Below are positions 9,138-18,782 of a stretch of 64,000 bases of DNA, one piece after another (positions within the stretch are counted from its first letter, which is position 1; the number at the start of each line of letters is the position of its first letter). The stretch spans positions 1 to 64,000 of the forward strand of contig JAFRPH010000021.1 of NCBI GenBank assembly GCA_017429205.1, given 5' to 3'. This DNA comes from Bacteroidales bacterium (GTDB lineage: Bacteria > Bacteroidota > Bacteroidia > Bacteroidales > UBA932). The position numbers and the translations under genes were made by a program. A model generated the notes under the pieces. That model was not told the DNA's origin. It saw only the letters and a program-made list of their open reading frames with translations, and searched no databases.

Positions 9138-12100
9138 ATGCTTCGCAATATGAAACTCAGAACACGCATGTTCGCCCTTCTGGGCCTGGCGGCCGCCCTC
9201 GTCGGCTGCCGGCCGGAAGAGGCCGATATCCAGCTCCCGGAGATCAAGATCGCCGGACCGGCGCTCACCTTCGATGCGGAGACCAAGCTGGCCTCGTGCC
9301 CGCTGGACATGGAGCTGGTGAACATTCCGCTGACCATCACCGCGAACCGCGACTGGACCGCCGACATCAACTGGGACACCGACGAGATTCCGTGGATCGC
9401 CGTGACGCCGGAATCCGGCGTCGCCTCGGACCAGCCCCAGTCGGTGACCCTCACCGTCCTGAACAACGCCGGCTACAACCGCAACAAGCGGGTGAAGTTC
9501 TCCATCGGGTATGACTACAAGACCATCGACATCACCCAGACCGGCGAGCGCGGCGAGGAAATCATCGGCACGCTCGACAACCCGCTCACCGTGGCGGGCG
9601 CCATCAAGTATGTGAAGAGCCTCGGCGCCGACGTCCAGAGCTCCTCCGGCGTGTATGTCAAGGGTAAGATCTCCCGGATCGACGAAGGCAACAACTTCGC
9701 CGCCAGCGGCACGTACGGCAACGCCACCTTCTACATCTCCGACGATGGCGCCACGACCTCCGATCAGTTCTACTGCTACCGGGTGCTGTACCTCGGCAAC
9801 AAGAAGTGGACCTCCAAGGATCCGGATGTCAAGGTGGGCGACGACGTGATCATTTACGGCCACGTGGTCAACTACAAGGGCAACACGCCCGAGACCGTCC
9901 AGGGTACCGCCTTTGTCTACGAGCACAACGGCGTGAACCGCGGCACGGACGAAGGCGGCGGTGGCGCCGAAGGCACGCCCACCGGCACCGGCACGGCGGC
10001 CGACCCGTACAACGTGGCGGCGGCCCGGGCGGCCGTGAAGGACCTCACCTGGACCAGCAACACCGAGTACGAGAAGACGGGCACCGTCTATGTGAAGGGC
10101 AAGATCTCCCGGATCGCCGACAACGGCACCTTCGGGCAGAGCGGCACCTTCGGCAACGCGACCTTCTACATCAACGACGACGGCGCGGAGGGCGCAGAAC
10201 TCTACGCCTACCGCATCCTGTACCTCGGCAACAAGAAGTACACCTCCGGCACCGACATCAAGGTGGGCGACGAGGTGGTCATCTGCGGCGAGCTGATGAA
10301 CTACCGCGGCAACACGCCCGAAACCGTGTCCAACGCGGCTTACCTGTACTCGCTGAACGGCGAGGGCGGTGGCGGCGGCGACACGCCTCCGGGCCCGGGC
10401 GGCGATCCCGCCGGCACCGGCACGCTGGCCGACCCGTACAACGTGGCGGCGGCCCGCAATGCGGTCAAGGATTTCACCTGGACCAGCAACACCGAATACG
10501 ACAAGACCGGCACCGTCTATGTGAAGGGCAAGATCTCCAAGATCGCCGACAACGGCACCTTCGGCCAGAGCGGCACCTTCGGCAACGCGACCTTCTACAT
10601 CTCCGACGACGGCAAGGAGGGCAACGAGCTCTACTGCTACCGCATCCTCTATCTCGGCAACGTCAAGTACACCTCCGGCACCGACATCAAGGTGGGCGAC
10701 GAGGTGGTCATCTGCGGCGAGCTGATGAACTATCGCGGCAACACGCCCGAGACCGTGGCCAACGCGGCATACCTCCACTCGCTGAACGAGTCCGGCGGCG
10801 GTGGCGGCGGCGGTGACACGCCCGGCGGCGCTTCCGGCAGCGGCACGCTGGCCGATCCGTACAACCCGCTCGGCGCCATCAACGCCGTGAAGGGCCTGAC
10901 CTGGACCTCCAACACGGAGTATGAGAGCACGGGCGAAGTGTACGTGAAGGGCAAGATCTCCCGCATCGCCTCCGGCGGCACCTACACCGAGGGCGGCACC
11001 TTCGGAAACGCTTCCTTCTACATTTCCGAGGATGGCGCGGAGAAGGACGAGTTCTACTGCTTCCGCATCCTGTACCTCGGCAACAAGAAGTTCGAGGCGG
11101 GCCAGACCGACATCAAGGTGGGCGACGAAGTCGTCGTCTACGGCAAGTTGATGAACTACCGGAACAACACCCCGGAGACGGTCTCCGGCAGCGCTTACCT
11201 CTATTCCCTGAATGATGGCGGCAGCGGTGGCGGCGGCGACACGCCCGGCGGCGGCAACGGCTCCGGCACCCTGGCCGATCCGTACGACCCGCTCGGCGCC
11301 ATCAACGCCGTGAAGGACCTGACCTGGACGAGCAACACTGTCTACGACAAGACAGACAAGGTGTATGTGAAGGGCAAGATCTCCCGCATCGCGAACAACG
11401 GCACCTATGTGGGCGGCGGCACCTTTGGCAACGCCTCCTACTGGATTTCCGTCGACGGGACCGAGAAGGATGAGTTCCAGATCTATCGCAGCCTGTATTT
11501 CAACGGCGAAAAGTACACCGAAGGCACCGACATCAAGGTCGGTGACGAAGTGATCGTGTACGGCTCCCTGATGAACTACAGGGGCAACACGCCGGAGACG
11601 GTGGCGAACGAGAACTGGCTGTACTCGCTGAACGGCAAGACTGACGGCAGCGGCGGTGGCAGCGGCGGGGATACGCCCGGCGGCAACGGCTCCGGCACGC
11701 TGGCCGATCCGTACACCGCGCTTGGCGCCATTGACGCCGTGAAGGACCTCACCTGGACCAGCAACACCGTCTACGACAAGACGGACAAGGTGTACGTGAA
11801 GGGCAAGATCTCCCGCATCGCCAACAACGGCACCTATGTGGGCGGCGGCACCTTCGGCAACGCCTCCTACTGGATTTCCGCCGACGGCACCGAGAAGGAT
11901 GAGTTCCAGATCTTCCGCAGCTTGTATTTCAACGGCGAGAAGTACACCGAAGGCACCGACATCCAGGTGGGTGACGAAGTGATCGTGTACGGCTCCTTGA
12001 TGAACTACAAGGGCAACACGCCGGAAACGGTGGCGAACGAGAACTGGCTGTACTCGCTGAACGGCAAGACCGACGGCAGCGGTGGTGGCGGTGGCGACAC

Positions 12101-12524
12101 GCCGGCCGGCAGCTCGGTCACCATCGAGACGAATGACGCCCTGTCCTGGGGAGAGGAGACGGACGGCACCTACGGAGCCGGCTTCAGCGTCACCACCCAG
12201 GGGATGAAGCTGGGTTTCTACAAGCATGCGGCGGGTCTCGCCGTGCCGGCCCCGAACGCCTCTCACATCCGCGTCTATAAGAATGCCGCCTTCAGCATCG
12301 CCTCGACGGATGGGAAGAAGATCAAGATGATCGTCATCGGCTGCGCGCCCAATGCCGGCAACACCTCCTACTGCTTCGACATGGCCGGACTGGAGGGCGG
12401 CGCCTCGGCGACGTGCGACAAGACGGCCCTGACCGTGACGTGGACCGGTTCCGCCTCCAAGGTGGTCCTCCACGCCAACAACGGACAAGTCCGCGTAGAA
12501 AAAATAACCGTGGAATTTGAATAA
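9138..12524 (+). CDS. Lipoprotein with six tandem OB-fold-like repeats
   Basis: This 1128-residue predicted lipoprotein has a lipobox around ALVGC. A start at 9150 would give a more usual short signal peptide. A BACON-like region (about residues 35-140, with PWIAVTPESGV) is followed by six modules of about 120 residues. Each contains the landmarks VYVKGKIS, GNATFYI or GNASYWI, LYLGNKK, TDIKVGDEV, NYRGNTPETV and YSLN. Glycine-rich linkers ending DTPGG or similar join them. The last roughly 125 residues form a different beta-rich domain. The preceding gene ends with a seventh copy of the module. The design suggests a long multivalent surface binder. The ligand is unknown; single-stranded DNA or RNA is inferred from the adjoining nuclease genes. 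There are 3 bases between the genes. Confidence 0.8.
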   Translation: MLRNMKLRTRMFALLGLAAALVGCRPEEADIQLPEIKIAGPALTFDAETKLASCPLDMELVNIPLTITANRDWTADINWDTDEIPWIAVTPESGVASDQPQSVTLTVLNNAGYNRNKRVKFSIGYDYKTIDITQTGERGEEIIGTLDNPLTVAGAIKYVKSLGADVQSSSGVYVKGKISRIDEGNNFAASGTYGNATFYISDDGATTSDQFYCYRVLYLGNKKWTSKDPDVKVGDDVIIYGHVVNYKGNTPETVQGTAFVYEHNGVNRGTDEGGGGAEGTPTGTGTAADPYNVAAARAAVKDLTWTSNTEYEKTGTVYVKGKISRIADNGTFGQSGTFGNATFYINDDGAEGAELYAYRILYLGNKKYTSGTDIKVGDEVVICGELMNYRGNTPETVSNAAYLYSLNGEGGGGGDTPPGPGGDPAGTGTLADPYNVAAARNAVKDFTWTSNTEYDKTGTVYVKGKISKIADNGTFGQSGTFGNATFYISDDGKEGNELYCYRILYLGNVKYTSGTDIKVGDEVVICGELMNYRGNTPETVANAAYLHSLNESGGGGGGGDTPGGASGSGTLADPYNPLGAINAVKGLTWTSNTEYESTGEVYVKGKISRIASGGTYTEGGTFGNASFYISEDGAEKDEFYCFRILYLGNKKFEAGQTDIKVGDEVVVYGKLMNYRNNTPETVSGSAYLYSLNDGGSGGGGDTPGGGNGSGTLADPYDPLGAINAVKDLTWTSNTVYDKTDKVYVKGKISRIANNGTYVGGGTFGNASYWISVDGTEKDEFQIYRSLYFNGEKYTEGTDIKVGDEVIVYGSLMNYRGNTPETVANENWLYSLNGKTDGSGGGSGGDTPGGNGSGTLADPYTALGAIDAVKDLTWTSNTVYDKTDKVYVKGKISRIANNGTYVGGGTFGNASYWISADGTEKDEFQIFRSLYFNGEKYTEGTDIQVGDEVIVYGSLMNYKGNTPETVANENWLYSLNGKTDGSGGGGGDTPAGSSVTIETNDALSWGEETDGTYGAGFSVTTQGMKLGFYKHAAGLAVPAPNASHIRVYKNAAFSIASTDGKKIKMIVIGCAPNAGNTSYCFDMAGLEGGASATCDKTALTVTWTGSASKVVLHANNGQVRVEKITVEFE
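9567..12070 (+). repeat. Six tandem coding repeats of about 0.42 kb (OB-like modules)
   Basis: Repeat units begin near 9567, 9983, 10412, 10838, 11259 and 11688. The last two (about 11259-11640 and 11688-12070) are nearly identical at DNA level, pointing to recent duplication or gene conversion. The first is the most diverged. A seventh related unit lies at about 8749-9131 in the preceding gene. Confidence 0.88.
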
Positions 12525-12536
12525 GGCAGGGTGACT

Positions 12537-13697
12537 ATGCGAACGAGACTACATACTGTTTTCGGCGCGGTCCTGCTCGGGGTCCTCTCGCTGGGGTTCG
12601 TCTCCTGCGAGGAGGAGCCCGTAATCCCCGAACCGTCGTTCGTTCTCGCGCGTGATGCCGTTTCCAGCCGGAAGGGCAGCCAGTTCCTGGAGGTGTACGC
12701 CCAGGGGAACTGGACCATCACGTGCGATGCGGACTGGATCCGGATCACCCCGGACAGAGGTCGGGGGAACAGCCGGGCCGTCGCGCTGCTCTATGACGCC
12801 AATACCGGAGAGGAGCCCCGTCAGGCCGACATCCGGCTCCAGGCGCAGGAGAAGACCCTCACGGTCACCCTGCACCAGGGCGTTCCTTCCGACGATCCCG
12901 AACCCGAGATCAACGGCGGTTCCTCCACCCGCAAGGGCTGGATGGAACTGCCCGAGACCCGGCCGGACGACGGCCTGAACATCTTCTGGCACGACATGAC
13001 TGTCGGAACCTACAAGGGCCGTAACTACTCCTTCTACTGGGATTACTCCAAGCTGGTCTCCCACTGGGTGGCCTATCCGCTCAACAACGGCCTGCGCGCC
13101 AGCGGCTCCCGCACCGACGCCTGGGGCCTCGACCCGCTGCTGCCGGCTTCCCGCCAGCCCGTCGTCACCAGCACCTTCCGGGGCGGCTGGGCGCGCGGAC
13201 ACCAGCTCCCGTCGGCCGACCGCCTGAGCTACAACGCCAACGTCCAGACCTTCTACGGCACCAACATGACGCCCCAGAACTACAACTTCAACGGCGAGAT
13301 CTGGGCCCGTCTGGAAGACCGGGTCCGCGGCTGGGCTGGCCGGTGCGACACCCTCTACGTGGTGACCGGCTGCGTGGTGGACGGCAAGGTCAGCTACACG
13401 ACGGACATCGAAGGCAAGCAGGTCGCCATACCGAACGCTTACTACAAGGCGGTCCTCAGCTACAGCAAGTCGGCGTCCGAGAACGGCGGCTACCGCGGCT
13501 GCGCCGTCTATCTGGAGCACACGCACAATCCGAACGAGACCGTGGCCCGGAACCATTCCTCCGTGATGTCCATCAAGGAGCTTGAGGCGAAGACCGGGGT
13601 GAACTTCTTCGTGAACCTGCCGGCCGCCATCGGCGATGCCGCCGCAACGGCCGTGGAGGCGGAGAATCCGAACTCGGTCAACTGGTGGTGGAACTAA
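12537..13697 (+). CDS. Lipoprotein DNA/RNA non-specific endonuclease with BACON domain
   Basis: This is a predicted surface nuclease of 386 residues. The ATG at 12537 is preferred over a GTG two codons upstream because it gives a clean lipoprotein signal (MRTRLHTVFGAVLLGV, lipobox GFVSC). Residues about 35-125 form a BACON-like domain (DADWIRITPDRG). The rest matches the DNA/RNA non-specific endonuclease (NUC, beta-beta-alpha-metal) family. It has the catalytic motif WARGHQLPSADR with His222, then NMTPQNYNFN, which supplies the metal-binding Asn region, and an Arg/Glu helix (IWARLEDRVR). The family's usual Asp before Arg-Gly-His is Ala here; the histidine is kept. It would cut DNA or RNA outside the cell. 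It lies between the OB-repeat gene and a second nuclease-fold gene. Confidence 0.85.
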   Translation: MRTRLHTVFGAVLLGVLSLGFVSCEEEPVIPEPSFVLARDAVSSRKGSQFLEVYAQGNWTITCDADWIRITPDRGRGNSRAVALLYDANTGEEPRQADIRLQAQEKTLTVTLHQGVPSDDPEPEINGGSSTRKGWMELPETRPDDGLNIFWHDMTVGTYKGRNYSFYWDYSKLVSHWVAYPLNNGLRASGSRTDAWGLDPLLPASRQPVVTSTFRGGWARGHQLPSADRLSYNANVQTFYGTNMTPQNYNFNGEIWARLEDRVRGWAGRCDTLYVVTGCVVDGKVSYTTDIEGKQVAIPNAYYKAVLSYSKSASENGGYRGCAVYLEHTHNPNETVARNHSSVMSIKELEAKTGVNFFVNLPAAIGDAAATAVEAENPNSVNWWWN

Positions 13698-13709
13698 AAC
13701 GACGAGACG

Positions 13710-14780
13710 ATGAAAAGATACATAACCATCCTTGCGTTCCTGCTGGCGATCACGCCGGCTTTCGCCCAGAAGGGCGGAACGAAGAACTATGTCATCGGGT
13801 TCTACAACCTGGAGAACCTGTTCGACACCTACCACGACGAAGGTAAGAACGACTACGAGTACCTTCCCGACGGGGCGAACGAATGGACCGACTTCAAGTA
13901 CCAGAAGAAGCTCGCCAACATGGCCCGGGTCATCCGGGCGATGCGGGACGAGAACAAGGCCTATCACGCCGTCCTCGGCGTCTCCGAGATCGAGAACCGC
14001 CACGTGCTGGAGGATCTCGTCGCGGAACCGGCCATCGCCGACGCGCACTACCAGATCGTCCACTACGACGGTCCGGACCGCCGTGGCGTGGACGTGGGCC
14101 TGCTGTATCGGCCGGAGCTCTTCACCGTGCTGGAGTCCAAGTCCATCCCCTTCAACTTCGACAGCGAGCTTGAATTCGGGATGACCAAGGAGGAACAGGA
14201 CGCCTTCCGCACCCGTGACCTGCTGATGGTCCGCGGCCTGCTGGGCGGCGAAATGTTCGCCTTCCTGGTGGCGCACCTTCCTTCCCGCCTGGGCGAGAAG
14301 AGCGGCGCCCTGCGTTCCCGTGGCGGCCAGATGATGTACGAGGAGAGCGTCCGCCTGATGCAGGAGTATCCCGGCATCAAGATCGTGGCGATGGGCGATA
14401 TGAACGACAACCCCACCGACGACAGCATGGCCGTGTGGATGCACGGCCGCGAGAAGCTCGAGGACGTGGGGCCGATGGACTTCTTCTCCCCGTTCGTGTC
14501 GATGCTCAAGGCCGGGTACAGCTCCCTGTACTACCGCGGCGAGAACAACATCTACGACATCCTCGTGGTCAACGAGCCCCTCGTGAACGCGCCGAAGGGC
14601 ACGCTGAAGATCCAGCCGATTGTGAAGAAGAAGTACTACGCGCGCATCTTCAACCCGCCGTTCATGCAGCAGCAGGAAGGCCAGTATGCGGGCCAGCCGC
14701 TGCGCACCTTCTCGAACGGCGCCTTCGTGGGCGGCTACAGCGACCACTTCCCGACCTATATTGTAGTAAGTAACAAGTAA
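13710..14780 (+). CDS. Secreted endonuclease/exonuclease/phosphatase-family protein
   Basis: This 356-residue protein has a cleavable signal peptide (MKRYITILAFLLAITPAFAQ) and a complete EEP (DNase I-like) fold. The metal and catalytic signatures appear in order: FYNLENLFD, SEIENR (Glu93 or 95), DRRGVDVGLLY, VAHLPSR, GDMNDNP and a final GYSDHFP. All the usual acidic, Asn and His residues are present, so it should be active as a phosphodiesterase or nuclease. It lies 12 bases after the NUC-type nuclease and 6 bases before a TonB receptor, in one transcription unit. The signal lacks a lipobox, so it is probably periplasmic or released. Related EEP proteins also cleave phospholipids or inositol phosphates; nuclease is preferred from context. 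Confidence 0.87.
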   Translation: MKRYITILAFLLAITPAFAQKGGTKNYVIGFYNLENLFDTYHDEGKNDYEYLPDGANEWTDFKYQKKLANMARVIRAMRDENKAYHAVLGVSEIENRHVLEDLVAEPAIADAHYQIVHYDGPDRRGVDVGLLYRPELFTVLESKSIPFNFDSELEFGMTKEEQDAFRTRDLLMVRGLLGGEMFAFLVAHLPSRLGEKSGALRSRGGQMMYEESVRLMQEYPGIKIVAMGDMNDNPTDDSMAVWMHGREKLEDVGPMDFFSPFVSMLKAGYSSLYYRGENNIYDILVVNEPLVNAPKGTLKIQPIVKKKYYARIFNPPFMQQQEGQYAGQPLRTFSNGAFVGGYSDHFPTYIVVSNK

Positions 14781-14786
14781 CCGGAT

Positions 14787-17681
14787 ATGATCAAGAAACT
14801 AACCTTGGCGACCGTCGCGCTCCTCCTCTCGCTGGGCCTTTCCGCCCAGACGTTCACGGGAGGCGTGCGCGGCACGGTCGTCAGCCGCACCGACCGGTCC
14901 CCGGTCCCCGGTGCGGTCCTCGTGCTGTACCAGGGTACGGCCGAAGTGGCCACGGTGACTTCCGGCGACGACGGCCGCTTCCTCATCGAGGACCTGGACA
15001 ACGGCATTTACGACCTGGTGATCCAGGCCCCGGACTACCTGGAGACGCGTGTCAACGTCACCGTCAACGACGGATATGTCAAGAACATGTTCAACCTCTC
15101 CCTGACCCGCGGCGCGGTCGTCAGCGAGGTGGACGTGGACAACCTCGTGGAGTTTGACATGGACGACACCGGTTACGGCGACAGCCCGACGGTCCTGTTC
15201 GGCCAGAACGACGTGTTCAACAATATGGCGGGCTACAACTTCAGTTCCGTCCGCTACCGTGTGCGCGGTTACTCCTCCGAGTCGCAGGACGTGTACTTGG
15301 CCGGCGTCAAGATGAACGACGCCATCACCGGGTATTCCCCGTTCTCGCTCTGGAGCGGCCTCAACGAGGCCACCCGCACGAAGTACACCGTCAACGGCGC
15401 CGAAATCTCCGACTACGGCATCGGCGGCTACAACGGCCTGACGAACCTGCCCGCCAACGCCCTGTCCGTCCGCAAGGGATGGCGGGGGAGCGTGCTCACC
15501 AACAGCCAGCTGTACCGGCTGCGCCTGATGATGACCTACGCCTCCGGCCCCCGGGACGACGGCTGGTCCTACGCGTTCAACGTGTCGGCCCGCCTAGGCG
15601 GCAACGACTGGGTGAAGGGCGTGTACTACCGTTCCTTCGCCTACTACGCCGCGGTCGAGAAGCAGTTCAACGACGCGCACAAGCTCGGCTTCGTCTTCAT
15701 GGGCACGCCCGGCCAGCGCGGCGCCGCGAACGCGTCCACCCAGGAGGTCTATGACCTGATGGGCGACAACATGTACAACTCCAACTGGGGCTACCAGAAC
15801 GGCAAGGTGCGCAACTCCCGCGTCCGCAAGACGCACGAGCCCATCGCCATCCTCAAGTACGACTTCACCCCGGGCCACAAGTTCAACGCCGCCGCGACGG
15901 TCCTGTACCGCTTCGGCAAGAACGGCTACACCGCCCTCGACTGGTACGACGCCCAGGATCCGCGTCCGGACTACTACCGGAACCTCCCGAGCTACTTCTT
16001 CATGGAGGAGGACGACTACAACCGCATGAACGGGATGAAGGCCGACTGGGCCAGGGAAGTATGGCAGCAGGACCTGCCGCAGTACGCCCACGTCAACTGG
16101 GACCGCCTCTACGCCGTGAACAAGCTGAACGTCGAGGACGGCGAGCGCCGCTCCAAGTACGCGCTGCAGGAACGCCGCGTGGACCAGCAGGACCTGAATT
16201 TCGCCCTCAACTTCAAGTGGCGTCCGTCCCGGATCTTCACCCTGACCGGCGGCGCCGATGCGAAGGTGAACCGGACCGAGTACTACCAGAAGATGGACGA
16301 CCTCCTCGGCGGCGAGTACTTCTACAACATGGACTCCTTCGCCGAGCGTGACTACGCCGCCTTCCCTTACATGACCCAGAACGACCTGGATTACTGGCTG
16401 GCGAACGGCAAGGTGCAGAAGATCCGCGTCGGCGACAAGTACGGCTACGACTACTACGCGAACGTCCGCAAGTGGAACGGCTGGCTGTCCGGCAAGCTGA
16501 ACGTCGGCAACTTCGAGATGGCGCTCGGCGGCCGCGTGGGCCAGACCGCCTTCTGGCGGCACGGCCTCAACCGCAAGGGCCTGTTCCCGGGTGTGGACGA
16601 CAAGGGACTGCCGATCTACATCGACGGCCGGGAAGTCACCACCTATGACGAGAACGGCGACCCGATCACGTCCTACGGCAAGTCCAAGGTGGCGAAGTTC
16701 CTGACCTACGCCGGCAAGGTGAACCTCAACTACGTCCTTCCCGGCGGCCACCGGTTCTATGCCAATGCGGGCTACTTCAACGACGCGCCGAATTTCAGCC
16801 AGTCGTTCATGTCCCCGCGTACGCGCAACCAGCTGGCCCCGGAGCTGACGACCGTCAAGACCCTCACCGGCGACATCAACTACCAGGTGTCCTCCAACGG
16901 CTACAACTTCCGGATCACGGGCTACTACACCGACATCATGGACCAGGCCAAGGTGATGAGCTTCTATGACGACAGCCAGAACTCCTTCACCAACTTCGCG
17001 CTGACCGGCATCGACGAGCGGCACGTGGGCATGGAGATGGGCTGGAAGATCCCGACCGACATCCCGAATCTCGCCCTCCAGGGCGTGATCGGCTACGGCG
17101 AGTACTACTACACCTCCAACCCGAAGATGTACCAGACCATCGACAACAACGCCACCATCGTGGAAGGCACCTACGGCGTCGTGGTCCCGTACTGGAAGAG
17201 CCACCCCAACGTGGACGGCACGATCGTCCGCCACTATGTGGAATCCACCCCGCAGCTCGCCGTGAGCCTGGGCCTGGCGTGGAACTGGAACTACTGGTTC
17301 GTGGACGCCGACATCGACTACTTCGGCCATTCCTACCTGTCGATGAACCCGCTCTACCGCACGGACTACGCGACGGCCGGCCCGGACCGCGAGGTCACGC
17401 CGTTCGAGGTCGCGTACATGTGCGAGCAGGAGAAGTTCGACCCGCAGTGGCTCCTGAACCTGTCCGTGGGCAAGTCCTGGTACATCCAGCGGAAGTACCA
17501 GCTGGGCTTCTCCCTGAATGCGAAGAACCTGCTGAACAACACCTGGGTGAAGACCGGCGGTTACGAGCAGACCCGCATCGTGAAGAACTCCGTGTCGAAG
17601 GCGATGTTCTACCGCTTCGACTCCAAGTACTTCTATATGAGCGGCTTCAATTACATGTTGAACATCTATTTCCGATTCTAG
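14787..17681 (+). CDS. TonB-dependent receptor of the nuclease operon
   Basis: This 964-residue outer-membrane receptor has a signal peptide (MIKKLTLATVALLLSLG, cleaved after SAQ). A carboxypeptidase-regulatory-like domain follows (GGVRGTVVSRTDRSPVPGA, about residues 25-110), then a plug (FNNMAGYNFSSVRYRVRGY) and a barrel ending in LNIYFRF with the terminal Phe typical of outer-membrane barrels. It is not close to the two Oar-like receptors upstream. The positions 6 bases after the EEP gene and 3 bases before a DUF5689-like lipoprotein tie it to the nuclease operon. The likely job is import of the products those enzymes release, but the substrate is inferred. Confidence 0.87.
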   Translation: MIKKLTLATVALLLSLGLSAQTFTGGVRGTVVSRTDRSPVPGAVLVLYQGTAEVATVTSGDDGRFLIEDLDNGIYDLVIQAPDYLETRVNVTVNDGYVKNMFNLSLTRGAVVSEVDVDNLVEFDMDDTGYGDSPTVLFGQNDVFNNMAGYNFSSVRYRVRGYSSESQDVYLAGVKMNDAITGYSPFSLWSGLNEATRTKYTVNGAEISDYGIGGYNGLTNLPANALSVRKGWRGSVLTNSQLYRLRLMMTYASGPRDDGWSYAFNVSARLGGNDWVKGVYYRSFAYYAAVEKQFNDAHKLGFVFMGTPGQRGAANASTQEVYDLMGDNMYNSNWGYQNGKVRNSRVRKTHEPIAILKYDFTPGHKFNAAATVLYRFGKNGYTALDWYDAQDPRPDYYRNLPSYFFMEEDDYNRMNGMKADWAREVWQQDLPQYAHVNWDRLYAVNKLNVEDGERRSKYALQERRVDQQDLNFALNFKWRPSRIFTLTGGADAKVNRTEYYQKMDDLLGGEYFYNMDSFAERDYAAFPYMTQNDLDYWLANGKVQKIRVGDKYGYDYYANVRKWNGWLSGKLNVGNFEMALGGRVGQTAFWRHGLNRKGLFPGVDDKGLPIYIDGREVTTYDENGDPITSYGKSKVAKFLTYAGKVNLNYVLPGGHRFYANAGYFNDAPNFSQSFMSPRTRNQLAPELTTVKTLTGDINYQVSSNGYNFRITGYYTDIMDQAKVMSFYDDSQNSFTNFALTGIDERHVGMEMGWKIPTDIPNLALQGVIGYGEYYYTSNPKMYQTIDNNATIVEGTYGVVVPYWKSHPNVDGTIVRHYVESTPQLAVSLGLAWNWNYWFVDADIDYFGHSYLSMNPLYRTDYATAGPDREVTPFEVAYMCEQEKFDPQWLLNLSVGKSWYIQRKYQLGFSLNAKNLLNNTWVKTGGYEQTRIVKNSVSKAMFYRFDSKYFYMSGFNYMLNIYFRF

Positions 17682-17684
17682 GCC

Positions 17685-18782
17685 ATGAGAAAGCGTATCC
17701 TGATTGTTGCTGCGGCAACCCTCGCCCTCGCCGCTTGCGAGGAGTGGGAGCCGGTGTTCACCGGCGAGTACGGCGACGTGTACACGTATGAGGCCGCGGA
17801 GTTGGAAGTGACGTCCACCATCGCCCACCTCAAGGAACTGTATGCCAAGTACGGCGTCCTGAAGATCCAGGACGACGACATGGTCATCGCCGGCAAGGTC
17901 ATCTCCGACGACCATTCCGGCAACATCTACCGCGAACTGTACCTCCAGGACGAGACCGGCGTGATCAGCGTCAAGATCGGCCTCTCCTCCCTGTACAGCG
18001 ACTACAAGCTGGGCCAGATGGTCTATGTCAAGTGCAGTGGTCTCACCATCGGCCAGTACAACGGCATGCCCCAGCTGGGCGTCGAGGACCCGACCGGCGA
18101 GTACGAGACCTCCTACCTGGACAACCGCTACCTGATCGACGCCCACGTGATCCGCGGCGCCTGGGGCGATCCCGTCCCTCCGCGCCGGGTTACGGAAGAT
18201 GAGCTGGCGGCCGCCCTCAAGGAGGGTTACACCAACCACCTCTGGGGCCAGCTGGTGACCTTGGAAGACCTGCAGTACGGCGCCAAGCCCGAGTACAACA
18301 CCGAGGCGTACAAGCGCATCTTCATCCTGATCTACATCGACCCGTACAAGGACAAGAAGGCCTCCACCAACCGCGTCTTCTGCTCCACCGAGACCTTCGG
18401 CGTGACCACCTGGGCCATGTCCAAGAACAAGTTCCTGGAGTACCTGGACGCCGGTTGCTTCGACCGTTGCACCAGCTCGGACAAGTCGATGGGCGACATC
18501 TTCGACGAGATGACGGGCCTGACGGTGAAGCAGACCATCCGCGAGAATGCCACGGCTCTCACCACCAGCCACTATTTCCACATGCCGAAGGGCCAGGCGG
18601 TCCAGATCCGCACCAGCGGATTCGCCAAGTTCGCGGACACGGAGATCGACCCGGCCATCCTCGGCGATCCCAAGGGAACGGACGACGGCGCGCTGTGCTC
18701 CGCGACGGGCATCCTGACCGTGTACAACGGGGCCGCGCAGCTGGCCCTGGTCGATGAAAACAGCGTTAAGATCCAGAAATAA
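17685..18782 (+). CDS. DUF5689-like OB-fold lipoprotein, probable partner of the TonB receptor
   Basis: This 365-residue predicted lipoprotein (lipobox LAAC, Cys19) matches my recollection of the DUF5689 family, which in Bacteroidetes often sits next to TonB receptors. The N-terminal half has an OB-like pattern: MVIAGKVISDDHSGNIYREL, then LYLQDETGVISVKIG and YKLGQMVYVKCSGL. The second half repeats a similar fold (GQLVTLEDLQYG). It starts 3 bases after the receptor stop and its own stop overlaps the next start (TAATG), so the genes are translationally coupled. A role as the surface lid or substrate-binding partner of the receptor is inference. Confidence 0.75.
   Translation: MRKRILIVAAATLALAACEEWEPVFTGEYGDVYTYEAAELEVTSTIAHLKELYAKYGVLKIQDDDMVIAGKVISDDHSGNIYRELYLQDETGVISVKIGLSSLYSDYKLGQMVYVKCSGLTIGQYNGMPQLGVEDPTGEYETSYLDNRYLIDAHVIRGAWGDPVPPRRVTEDELAAALKEGYTNHLWGQLVTLEDLQYGAKPEYNTEAYKRIFILIYIDPYKDKKASTNRVFCSTETFGVTTWAMSKNKFLEYLDAGCFDRCTSSDKSMGDIFDEMTGLTVKQTIRENATALTTSHYFHMPKGQAVQIRTSGFAKFADTEIDPAILGDPKGTDDGALCSATGILTVYNGAAQLALVDENSVKIQK

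Noticed and set aside
9567..12070. Regular repeats that could be read as a CRISPR array.
   Set aside because: The period is about 420 bases, and the repeats are in-frame protein modules without short identical repeats and unique spacers; no cas gene is present.
7230..12488. A very long open frame (about 1750 codons) on the minus strand opposite the OB-repeat genes, with similar long ones at 572-3592, 3902-7183 and 15594-18818.
   Set aside because: They are mirrors of GC-rich codon use in the plus-strand genes. Their translations are low-complexity (rich in Val, Gly, Asp, His), with no domain, signal peptide or ribosome site, and the opposite strand has clear family matches.
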